A stretch of DNA of 64,000 nt from Saccoglossus kowalevskii (Eukaryota; Hemichordata; Enteropneusta; Harrimaniidae), in NCBI RefSeq assembly GCF_000003605.2, contig NW_003141807.1, positions 291,580 to 355,579 of the forward strand, given 5' to 3'. This document shows positions 52,102-62,400 of the stretch, in pieces. Under the pieces are notes generated by a model, which searched no databases, was not told the DNA's origin, and was given only the letters and a program-made list of their open reading frames with translations. The stretch's first letter is position 1. Every line of letters begins with the position of its first letter. Position numbers and translations under genes: made by a program.

Positions 52102-54360
52102 GTGAGTTTTGCAAAAATTAATTTGTTATGAACGCCAACAATATTAATGTAATTTCTTACTAAATATTTCTTCTAAATAAGTGAAAATCGAAGTAAAATA
52201 GTAATCACTTCAATAATACACTATAATTATGCAGTGGCTTCGAATTACTGGTACGTACTATTTATTCACCCAGTGTGTTTTGTTAAGGTTTATCTGTCTA
52301 ATGTTTTTGTAATACTTATCAAATCAGTCAAAAAAAAAACATAAATGACTCCGATCCTAGTTCTAGCTCGAGTTCGAGAACAAAAAAAATGTCGCGCGAT
52401 TGATGTTTGGCCACAGAGGACATGCTTTGTAAAATACACTGCGCCATCTAACACGTCATAATCATGTTGTGTTTGGAGTTTAATTATTAGGAGAAAAGTA
52501 AGTCTAATAACTTAATGAAAGGCGGGATATATTATGCAGATCCTTCGTCTTCTCGAGTATTTCTCATTAATTGACTGTAAACCGAGACTTTCGAAATATA
52601 CTGTACCAACTAGTATACTGGTGTGTACCAGATTATGTAATCTATTCGACTTTGCCAAGTTTACGAAGCTACCACTTTCCAAGAAATAGTCAGTGTAATA
52701 TTTGACAATCGTTCTCTTAAATAAATAAAAATAATTGCCAAATTTGCTATAATACTCCAAATAGCGAGGCATTTCACGAACACCTAGCAGATTTAAAATT
52801 TAGTAATGTCTACAGGAAACCAAACTATAATTAAGTAAAATTTGAAGCACTCAATGTACTATTTCCTGACAACTAATAATTGCAATATTAAACACACACC
52901 TGTTACACCGTCTACCTATATACGAGTGTATGGCGGTTCTTTTTGATTTTACACAGCCTTCATAATCCTCTTCCGCTAAAAACACTTCTACTTTATTGGT
53001 TCTATTTATTGCCTCATACTGTGAACGCGATGAGATGCATTTGAAATGACATGGAAATACACTTTCGTAAATATAGTGATTGACTATCTATACCTAACAA
53101 CTTGAACACATCATTATTCATAACACCAAATAAATGAGTTCTTCGAGCTACAGGTCCCATTAATCACTAGCGGATAGCGGGGAGGAATACGTGACGAAGG
53201 GGATGTTTGTACAACTAATTAATGAGTGAAAGAAAGTAAGAAACGATCGATGGATGAATTAATCAATGAATCAATCAATGAATCAATCAATCCTGGTGAA
53301 TGAATGGTCCCAGTTATTCTATTATTTTAAATATTGTCGATATAAAATGACTCGCTGCAATTTTTTGTACACAACAATGCATTTTAGTTAAAAAGACCAA
53401 ATCCATGTCATCGTCACGCTCATATTCTTTATCCGATTATTCTAGACGCGTAGTTGACAAAATTACCAAGACATCATATAATTTAGAATACTCACTTACA
53501 GAGAACGTTTTTAAAATGAAAGGAGACTTGTTGAAAACACCCAATTTAAATCGAAAATTCGTCAGATTTCAGAAACACACAATTCAATTGGACTTAACAG
53601 ATCGAATTTTCAGAGCGTTCGTAATACGTCCCATAAATACTAATGCCTGTAGTGTGTGTATATGGTGTGAAACGATTTCAGGTGGCAATCGAGACATTTT
53701 TTTTTCATTATTTGGTCGATAACCTGCATGTTAATATACGTACTTGACTAGTATTCTTTGTCAGTAAGCTAAACACGTTCTTTTGGTCTGGCACGACAAA
53801 ACATTCTTCGCTAGAAACGATTAACTGCGTAATGCAAAATAGACGCACAATTTTGAAAAATACGCATTATCTGTATTGCTTTTTGAAAAAATTAGACGAG
53901 AATTGTTTCATAAATAATTACCAATTCAAGCATGCAGTCCGCCATTATTACGACTTTAATCCCAATACATATCTTTCATATTTTTATTTTACGCAAATTA
54001 ATTATAATTTGCCTAACCTGTCCGTAAAGTATCCAAGATGCAATATGAACGTGAACGTGTTATTTTTAAATTCGTGTTTGATACTGTTTGCTAATGAATA
54101 CATCGGATTACGATTTACCTATATTAAAATTAGATTTCAAAAACGCAGTTGAGAATTTAATATGCATGTGCAGTGATTCATTTTGATACGTACGATAGTA
54201 ATGTGTTTTTTCATTTGTCATCGAACGAATAGTACAGTGTGTTTCAAAAGCCTTAGTTTATAATAAATGATAGTGTAATTTAGACATCATCATGCTGTAT
54301 CGAACAACACGTTTAACAAAAACATGTTTTATCCATGTATTAATCTTAACCGTTATGCGC
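52102..54360. other. Possible intron of the signal-peptide gene; tetranucleotide repeat
   Basis: At 53243-53292 AATC and AATG units alternate in a short degenerate tandem repeat. Two open plus-strand frames (53405-53722 and 53832-54152) are just over 100 codons, AT-rich and without homology known to me. The first could be an exon continuing the signal-peptide gene. No other feature. Confidence 0.35.
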
Positions 54361-54753
54361 GAATAGTTAGTTTAGTTAGTTATGCCTATCATCCAAGTTG
54401 GGACATAGGCCACCAACAAGATTCCTCCAACCAGGCCGGTCCTGTGCCAGTTTTTCCACTTCTGCCGAGATATAGCCCAGCTTCCGGACATCAGCCTCTA
54501 GGTCCCGTAGCCAGGTGCTTCTTTGACGGCCAGTTTTCTTTTTTTCCTGTGGGTTCCATTTCAGTGCTGCCCTTGTGATGTTTTGGACTGGTTGTCGTAG
54601 GATATGTCCCAGCCAGCGCCAGCGTCTCTGAAATATCCCCTGTTCTATGGGCTGTTGACTCATTCTTTCTCATAACTCCTGGTTGCTGATCACATCTGGA
54701 TATCGTATTTTCAGTATTTTTCGTAGGCAAACATTTATGAACGTCTGGATGCA
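54361..54753 (-). pseudogene. Non-LTR retrotransposon (LINE) relic: C-terminal tail of the reverse transcriptase ORF
   Basis: On the minus strand the frame from about 54753 to 54376 reads like the region after the reverse-transcriptase domain in many animal LINEs. It shows FINVCLRKILKI, then NQEL, RRWRWLGHILRQP, ALKWNP, GRQRSTWLRDLEADV, and a final AQDRPGWRNLVGGLCP. An in-frame TGA at 54672-54670 replaces a position that is usually Trp, so the copy is broken. The endonuclease and catalytic RT parts are absent, a 5'-truncated insertion. Short ACTAA-type repeats at 54362-54385 form the 3' end, as in LINEs that end in a microsatellite instead of poly(A). Confidence 0.82.
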
Positions 54754-55557
54754 TGAATAGTTAAAACTTTAATATACAATTATAATTATAAAACAGTATG
54801 TTGTTAACTGAAATAAGAAATTCTGCGGTGCACCGCGCCGCTAGCAAAGGAGCCTGCCTTTACGTCACGATTGTAAATACATTGATATTGAACATTTTAA
54901 ACACCAACACCACGTTCACGTATGACGTCACGACGCAATCGATAATGTGGTTAATTATTCATGACGTCACCTTTTGAACAAGCAGTCAATAAGTAAAATG
55001 AAAACTTTAATAGTGATTGGCGTATTTATATATAACCGTCGAGGCGTTGTAATATTTGCAAAAATTGCGCCAAAATTACAACGAAATAACGCAGTTGGCG
55101 ATAAAGTTGTTTGTTATTGTCTACGCATGATGTTCACGTCTGATGTATCACGCGTCCCGTTTAGTAAATTGATCAAATCGTAAAAATAATCGTATTACAA
55201 TGTTCTCACCATTTACATATGAACTATAATAACCTTTGTGGCACTAAATGAAAACACACGAGGTAGAAGATTCATGTTGGGCATATGCACACATCACCTG
55301 GGCAACTCGAACATAAATTCCTCGGCACATCCCAGCTAGTTGCATGTTATTACCATCAAAGTCTGTCCCGTGACACATGGCATATCGTCACGTTTATTTG
55401 TATGAATTGGTATAACAAATGCGAATTTTGGCCAAGTGCCATATGGATTATATGAAAAAGATTTATGACACATACACCTATAGCTAGCTTAGTCGTGACT
55501 GTTTGCCACTCTGATCACAATAAAGGAGAATCCTCAGAAATGTGGGTGCTCATTTAA
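54754..55557. other. No recognisable gene
   Basis: AT-rich spacer between the LINE relic and a MITE; nothing supported. Confidence 0.4.
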
Positions 55558-55719
55558 TTAAAGCGGGGTTTCGTCACCTGCGCATGCGTCAGATAGCCAT
55601 AGCGTGTCATTGTTTACAAACAAGCGTCTACCATGAACCTTTGCGTTTTAGCGTGTGTTGTTATCGTCGCTTGGGACTCAATTCCCTCGCGCGCGCAGGT
55701 GAAGACCCTCCCGCTTTAA
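55558..55719 (+). mobile_element. MITE family 2, 162-bp copy
   Basis: TTAA to TTAA. The left end TTAAAGCGGGGTTTCGTCACC and the right end GGTGAAGACCCTCCCGCTTTAA are imperfect inverted repeats. The body contains GCGCATGCGTCAGATAGCC, CATTGTTTACAAACAAGCG and GGGACTCAATTCCC, shared with copies at 57641 and 62244. It is non-coding. Confidence 0.88.
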
Positions 55720-56415
55720 ATAATTTAATTACGTAATTGCCGAAAAACTAATTTTAATGATTCCATAAATGAAATAATCTAATAATATTGTGCAGATTAT
55801 TCCTTTTATAATTCATTCATTCAGTATTGAGTCAACCACTTGAGATTTCATGCCGAAATTTGGGTACACAATTTTACACTTGTTAATGTATTTTTATAAT
55901 TCTTTCTCAATTTTAGAGCAAATTGACCGAATTTCCCACTTAATTAAGGCTTATTTTCTGAAACAAATGGCAAAAGTACACTTTGGCGTTCTGAGAAGGT
56001 GCCATCTGTACGATAGAGATTGTCATGCACACACCAACCACATTTCTGGTTAGGGCGCATTTTTACAGCGACATATCATATTAAGCCACTATTTTCACAA
56101 TGCATTCTGGGATATATATGAGTTTAGTGGATGCGCGCCGCTATAAGATAAGGTGTGGATAGTTTGCAAATGTCGTTGGTTTTGCTTGAATATTATTTTA
56201 CAGCAAACGTTAAAAATACTGTTCCATACGTTTCTATCAAATCAAAATATCAACTGTTTTTATATCAATCAATATTTTCCCGCTGCTATATGCATCAACA
56301 TTGCGGTCATTACGATATATTAAGCTGGCGGAACACTCCGTCTGTTTGATGTTAATCAGTCGTAAATGCGGCCAAATGAAACGTCATGCCCCATCTAGCC
56401 CCGTGTACAGTTGTA
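55720..56415. other. No recognised gene; contains a candidate plus-strand exon
   Basis: A good acceptor (TTCTTTCTCAATTTTAG, AG at 55915-55916) precedes an open segment 55917-56053 that is in phase with the signal-peptide exon at 52026. Homology is unknown. Past 56053 nothing is seen before the 3' end of the second GT31 gene on the other strand. Confidence 0.35.
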
Positions 56416-57495
56416 TCACGGCGTCCGTTTTGAGCTAACGACAATATTCCGAGACGACTGGGCGGCTCTTCTGATACACTCCCTCCGGTACTTTGTGTAC
56501 ACTTTCCACATGTAGCGCAACCTCAACGGATTTTTTCGGTGCGACGTAAAAAGGCTATGAAATGAACATGGCTCTCTGAAATCCGTGTATTTCGAAAACG
56601 TGTCAAAACCCATGCTGTGTCGTATCGGTATCTTCAATTCATCCAAACATATCCCAACAAACACATCCTCCCAGCTTAGGTATCTTTTAGTAGAACCGAG
56701 ACTGAGGACTTCAGCCGCAACATCATGAGACAGAACATATCCGGTGCCAACCAAATATGGAGGGTATTTTGTTCCTTTGTACATGTCAAAGGTCGTGAAC
56801 CATTTGTTAGTTACGTTTCGCGCTGGGGTGACGTTGTAGTACGCATATCCATATGCAAAGTCGTGACGCGGCATTTCGGTGAGATTATGAACGAGTGTGT
56901 AGGGGTTTATAAAAACGTCATCATCTGTTTTTAAAATATACTTCGATTGAGGGCAGTAGTCAACAGCCCACCGCATACCAAGAAGCGTTTTCAGAGTTAA
57001 ATTTAAATAGTCCTCTTGGAAATCGAATTCTACAATGTCTCGGTGTTTTCGACTCTCGTTATCGACGAGCCTCATCAATCGAGGATCTTGACTTTTGGCG
57101 AGTAGGAATACACTGGCGATTTGTTTACCTTCATGTACGCTGATACTTGCCCACGTATCGCGAATCGCGTTTCGTTGCTTGTAGTTTTTGTGTTGCGTGG
57201 TGATTAGAGTAAGCAGAAAGACATCGCGATGGTCGCTGCATATTTTCGGCTGGTTTATGAGGTAACTATACTGATCCAAATGAATGTACTCCCCCGATAG
57301 TAGGTTCGTATTGTTGAACATCCTCTCAGAGTAGTCATCATCGGCAAATAGCCATGTTCGACCGCCTCCAAACACTGGGGAAGTTGACCCCCAAGAAGGG
57401 CCACCCTTACCAACGTTAAAGTAGAAGCAGATAAAGACCACGATCAATAACAAATACAGGAACGAAGTGGTTACAACGATTTGTTCCAGCCTCAT
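56416..57495 (-). CDS. GT31 beta-1,3-glycosyltransferase (beta-1,3-galactosyltransferase-like), paralog B
   Basis: 359 residues from the ATG at 57495-57493, intronless coding region. The longer open frame starts six bases earlier with TTG, which is unlikely in an animal. A membrane segment at about 7-27 gives type II Golgi topology, followed by a Gly/Ser-rich stem. Family motifs are AIRDTW (110-115), VFLLAKS (129-135), EDYLNLTLKT (161-170), the metal-binding DDD (191-193) in ILKTDDDVF, YLVGTGYVLS (247-256) and EDVFVG (276-281). Sequons near 61, 165, 204, 221 and 227 suggest N-glycosylation. By eye about half the aligned catalytic-domain residues match paralog A, so this is a duplicate that has diverged, and both keep intact active-site motifs. 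Sugar donor and acceptor cannot be told from sequence. The tail (about 335-359) is basic and differs from paralog A. Confidence 0.93.
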   Translation of the reverse strand: MRLEQIVVTTSFLYLLLIVVFICFYFNVGKGGPSWGSTSPVFGGGRTWLFADDDYSERMFNNTNLLSGEYIHLDQYSYLINQPKICSDHRDVFLLTLITTQHKNYKQRNAIRDTWASISVHEGKQIASVFLLAKSQDPRLMRLVDNESRKHRDIVEFDFQEDYLNLTLKTLLGMRWAVDYCPQSKYILKTDDDVFINPYTLVHNLTEMPRHDFAYGYAYYNVTPARNVTNKWFTTFDMYKGTKYPPYLVGTGYVLSHDVAAEVLSLGSTKRYLSWEDVFVGICLDELKIPIRHSMGFDTFSKYTDFREPCSFHSLFTSHRKNPLRLRYMWKVYTKYRRECIRRAAQSSRNIVVSSKRTP

Positions 57496-57534
57496 GATCA
57501 AATGACGTAATCAAGTGCGTGCATCCAGTAAGAT
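57496..57534 (-). promoter_or_regulatory. 5' leader of paralog B after a splice acceptor, with an upstream ORF
   Basis: On minus, GTATCTCGTTTCAG ends at 57535 as a plausible acceptor. The 39-nt leader has an ATG at 57524-57522 opening an eight-codon frame. That frame ends in TGA at 57500-57498, just two bases before the real ATG. This arrangement could tune translation by reinitiation. The layout resembles that of paralog A. Confidence 0.5.
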
Positions 57535-57640
57535 CTGAAACGAGATACATAAACATGTTATTGACACTCAGCTAAACAGCACGCATGTTCCATGCTCTGT
57601 CCATGAGGATGCTCAAAATATGAATTATTTCGCTACACCC

Positions 57641-57793
57641 TTAAAGCGGCGGAGTCGTCACGTACGCATGCGTCAGATGGCTATAGCGCGTCAATAAGCG
57701 TCTACCAATGAGTTTTTGCGTTTTTAGCGTATTGTTATCATTGCTTAGGACCCAATTCCCGCGCGTGTGCAGGTTACGACCCTCCTGCTTTAA
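57641..57793 (+). mobile_element. MITE family 2, 153-bp copy
   Basis: TTAA to TTAA. The left end is TTAAAGCGGCGGAGTCGTCA and the right end is TTACGACCCTCCTGCTTTAA. The body is shared with copies at 55558 and 62244. It sits about 100 bp upstream of the predicted leader exon of paralog B, probably in its 5' intron or promoter. Confidence 0.88.
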
Positions 57794-60029
57794 AACTGGT
57801 GAAGGTTTTTATGTCTAGCTCAATCACCCGGGATGCTGCTCTGGCAAACTCTATAATACACACAACTTTCTAACAACATCGAGACACCCCCTAGGAAACA
57901 CCATAGTTCGAAATGACAACGCTGTTCAATAGATAGAAAGGTGTCTCCATTTCTTGTTTTACTTATCGTCTGCTGAATACTCCACATTCAAGTATGTGTG
58001 TATGTGTAGATGATTGTTTCATTGACGGATACACTAATAACTTTATATTTATTAACTTTAATAACCCATCATAAACATTATAAACATTAACCCGCCATAC
58101 CTTTTATTTTGTCTCCACGATCACAACAGGTCGGCTTTAGTTTAGTTTAGAGATTTAATTGACACATGGTTTGTGTGTCGGGAAGACAAGAATGTGACCA
58201 TTGAACGATATGTTGTGCGTGTGCGTGATGACGTCACGATATAACCCGGAACTAATAATCATCGTCGCCAGGACGCTTTACATATGCATGTGGCATTCAT
58301 TGATTCTCTCTATCCCTCCTATTACACGTGCTGACAACCAACCAATCAAACAAAGCCAAAAAATAGATTATCGACAGGCATGAATCAGTATTATTGTTAT
58401 AATAATCGTGCAATGTTGTAAACTTCTAAGGCAGTAAAACTTTCATAGGCTAGGGAGTCATAACAAATCCCCGGAAAGACAAAAAAGTAACAAATATGAA
58501 AATTTCTTTATCGTCTGCGCAAGTTGGCCACATTTGACCCCTTTACGGGACGAACAGCGTTCTATGATCAATAGTTCTATTTTCAGCTAGTTCTCGCAAT
58601 CATGGACAACGCTATTCACAGACGACTGACTACAATAGTTTAAATAGTATCAACCTTAATAATAGCGCAATTCTCGCCCAAATATTCTGAGTAGGTTTTT
58701 TTTACTCTCCCGCCAAAATTGTGGCGCAACATTTTACAAAGTTGCATGCATTTTTCTAAATTTCAAATGGTTTAAATATAGTCCTAATCAACACATTTGA
58801 ACACATCTGGGACATATTATCGCAGGTTTAATTTGTAAAAGGTGAAAAAGTTAATAGGGTAACGTTTTTATAATTTCATAAAGTTGTGGCAACATGCACT
58901 GCACAGTTGACACACAGTGAGTAGGTTCTGCAATAACTACAGCAATCTATATTCAATGTTCCACCATTTTTGTTGTAGTAAAATTTAAAATAATTTTTTC
59001 ATCCGCGGCTTTTTTTGGAGTAAAAATCACTTCCTCTTCTACCGCAATATTTCATCCCAGATAACAACACACGTGTACGTATTACAGCTATCTCCTGATG
59101 TAACACCGGTATACTTGTCAGAATAACGCTGATTTACCTGAGACACACGGCGGTAGTAAACTGCTTTTTTAGCGTCGACAGAAAGTCGCCTGAGCACAGC
59201 ACGAGGCGTAGAGTCTTGGTTCAAAAAACAAACAATTGCTCCACACAAGGTTATTCTCTCATTAAAAGTCCACTCAACAGCCGCCACGAAATTAATCGGC
59301 GGGAGTTTGGAGATGACGTTGTTGTCTGCTCATTTCACAACGTGAATTTGTGCGTAATGTTTAGAGTGTCGAAACATGATTGTTGCAAAATTGAGCGTCG
59401 CTCGCTTTGACATGCGCAGCTCGAGGTTGAGCAACTGAAAGACAAGTCAGAGCGATATTCTCTTCGATAAAATGCAGCACTCACCGAGCCATTCTTAGAT
59501 CCACCATTTCGTGAGCAGATATCGCAGAGATACTACCTTGTTTGCATGCGTGTGTATATTTACTTTCGCTGAAGGCTTTCTCCATTCGGTCCGAGGGATG
59601 TTAGGGTATATGACGTCAGGGGCATAATTGAACAATTGCAGCGGGGAGCCTCACGTCATTTTAGAATAAACTGTGAGGCTCTGACTATTTTAAACTCATA
59701 GGCAGGAAATAACGCATTCATCATTCCAACCACTCATGGCGTTCCATGGCAACAGTCGGAAACTAACCCCAGGTATCATTATATGTATGACAAAGCCTGA
59801 TTCATTAATTGTGAGATAATTCAACGCTACATTGGTTGTGCATACAGATTGTGAGATAGCGCAAGTCAAATATACGCAATCGTTCATGCAGCAAACTGGC
59901 GGCATAAATTACAAGACAGTAACCCCTTTTTATCATTACATATAATTGCCTGATAACTCGAATATGCGGGTCTTGCACAATATTGTAGTTATATATTACA
60001 GGTTGTAAATTACTAATTCACAAACAACA
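57794..60029. other. No recognisable gene
   Basis: AT-rich DNA. It may hold the untranslated first exon and promoter of paralog B, but no TATA box or exon could be pinned down. No other feature. Confidence 0.4.
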
Positions 60030-60146
60030 CTGCACTGCACTACACTACACTACACTACACTACACTACACTACACTACACTACACTACACTACACTACAC
60101 TACACTACACTACACTACACTACACTACACTACACTACACTACACT
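60030..60146. repeat. (TACAC)n pentanucleotide microsatellite, about 23 copies
   Basis: A pure CACTA pentanucleotide array after a few variant TGCAC units on the left. A run of 12 G lies about 70 bp downstream (60218-60229). Confidence 0.97.
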
Positions 60147-62243
60147 TATTATTTGCCATCTGAGCATTCAGAGGGGATGTCCATCTGAATTGGGCTTGAA
60201 AGTATGAAATAGCTACCGGGGGGGGGGGGTAAATTGCTACAGTTATAATTATGACAACTTTGCTATGTTTTGTATTAATGAAAAATGTATTATTCAATCA
60301 TTTATATTCTAATTACTGCTTTTGAAAGGTTATTCTGACGGCATAATACGGACATGTCTACAAATTGCTTTTTTGAACATAGGGACAAATTAGACAACCG
60401 ATCACATGTCTCGCTGCTTATACTTGAGATAAATATATTTAGTATGCTGTATAATATCGCAAACCTGAGCGTTTGTCAGTTATTGGCTTCGAATCGCATT
60501 AGTGGAGGTACCAAAAACAACCCAATATACAGTACATGTTGTCAAAACGAGGTAATTAGTTATTTTATCTAATATAATAGCTTATTATAGCAGATAAATT
60601 GTGTCATTTGTGTCACTTGATGTTTCAAATACTTGTATAGCACAAGGACACAGGTGACCAATTGGTTGCTGTATATTATCTAATATTTTCTCTTTAATTT
60701 ATGTAATAACAATCACAGTGAGCAAGATAAAATAATTATGAAAACGATAATAAGGTAATATAATATTACAATCATATTTTAACACAATGCCATCAGGACC
60801 AAATATCTATCCTATATCATCTCCTGCACCAAATGTATTTTACTATAAATTATTGCATAAATACATACTATTATATATGCTTTACAGATATACATCTGAA
60901 GATAAATTTATTCACGACTTCTTTGTATATATTGTCTTATGAATATTTATAACCAAGATGTTCTACGTCAGTGCATCTTTATATTCTCCATACTAGCTAC
61001 TGCTTTGTTTACATCTGCATTAATGTGCCTACTCTTTGAGATGGCCGAATAGAATGAATCCGATATGTCAATTGGATGTCGATTTATACCCTATATAGCG
61101 TCCAGGGTATTATATGTGTCATTTGACATGGTAATTGATAGTTCTCTCAGAAATGCTAATGGCCGGTCTCGTTTCTTCTGGGATAATCGGAATCGACGGA
61201 GTAATAACCACATCGGAAATGTCTTGTGATGGCCAGGGTAAATTTCACTCGTGACACAATGAAAGACAACAATACTATGGGATGTTCACTTATTGAATAA
61301 GTGATAAAGTGGGAATAACATGCCAAGCTGTAGATAAATGAGTTATTGTGCAAAACAGAAATGTCATACTCAATCGATATGAGAATTACAAATTACACAG
61401 AAACAGATCACATTTGATTCACTTGGGAAAACAGGAAAACACTGAGAAAGATACACACCACACCCTCAGATGTAATTAAATTACATCATAAATAATCTGC
61501 ATGAAATAAATCATAACCATGAATATGAATTCCAAAAGAATATGAATTCGTATATAATGAAATTGTTACATTTATACAATATAGTAAATTAATTATACCA
61601 CCCCAATTTCGGTCATTAAAACGTTTTAAACAATGTTTTATTTTACGTTTTTGGCAATACCTTTACATGTTGTGTATTTGTCACATTCCAGTTTCCATTA
61701 TTATGATTATATACATGGGCAATGTCCACAACAACAAAAATTTGAAGAAATTCTCATCGGCATATCCCAAGTCATAGATAAAATGGGTACCAGTGGCACT
61801 TGATTTCACACTTTACCCACAATCCATTGATGGTGGACTACATATTTGTTTTAATATCGATAAGTTGAATATCCAGAGAATAAAAAAAACTGTAAATGTT
61901 ATTCTCCTTCATCTGGGAGCATTAATTTGTTATTCCAGACTCCCCCTTATAATTTATACTGAATACAGATTTGATTTGTGCGAAATATTAGTAGTGCACT
62001 ATGTAACTTATTTATATTACATGTGAACATAATTACTCACGTCTCCATGGCAATTCCCCACATACAGAAGGCCTCAATTTGAATTTAACATACGTTCACA
62101 CAATACTGAGGATGGAATGTGCAGCAGCCATATTGGATGAGGAGTTGAATCCATGCGAAATATTGTGAGAGAAATAGGCGAGCACTGAACCATGCGTTGA
62201 ATAAAATAACATTACATTTATAACACCCACCCTACCGTAATAT
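60147..62243. other. No recognisable gene; very AT-rich
   Basis: Low-complexity AT-rich DNA with only short open frames. No family recognised and no RNA gene seen. Confidence 0.45.
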
Positions 62244-62400
62244 TTAAAGAGTCGTCACCTGCGCATGAGTCAGATGGCCATAGCGTATCATTGTTCACAA
62301 ACAAGCATCTACCCATGAGCCTTTGCGTTTTTAGCGTGTTGTTATCGTCGCATGGGACTCAATTCCCGCGCGTGCGCAGGTGACGACCCTCTCGCTTTAA
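62244..62400 (+). mobile_element. MITE family 2, 157-bp copy
   Basis: TTAA to TTAA. The left end TTTAAAGAGTCGTCACCTGCG has lost a few bases of the GC-rich terminal segment. The right end GGTGACGACCCTCTCGCTTTAA is intact. The body matches the copies at 55558 and 57641, all in the same orientation. Confidence 0.88.

Noticed and set aside
53832-54152. 106-residue plus-strand open frame
   Set aside because: Asn/Tyr/Phe-rich composition typical of AT-rich DNA; no acceptor or domain support.
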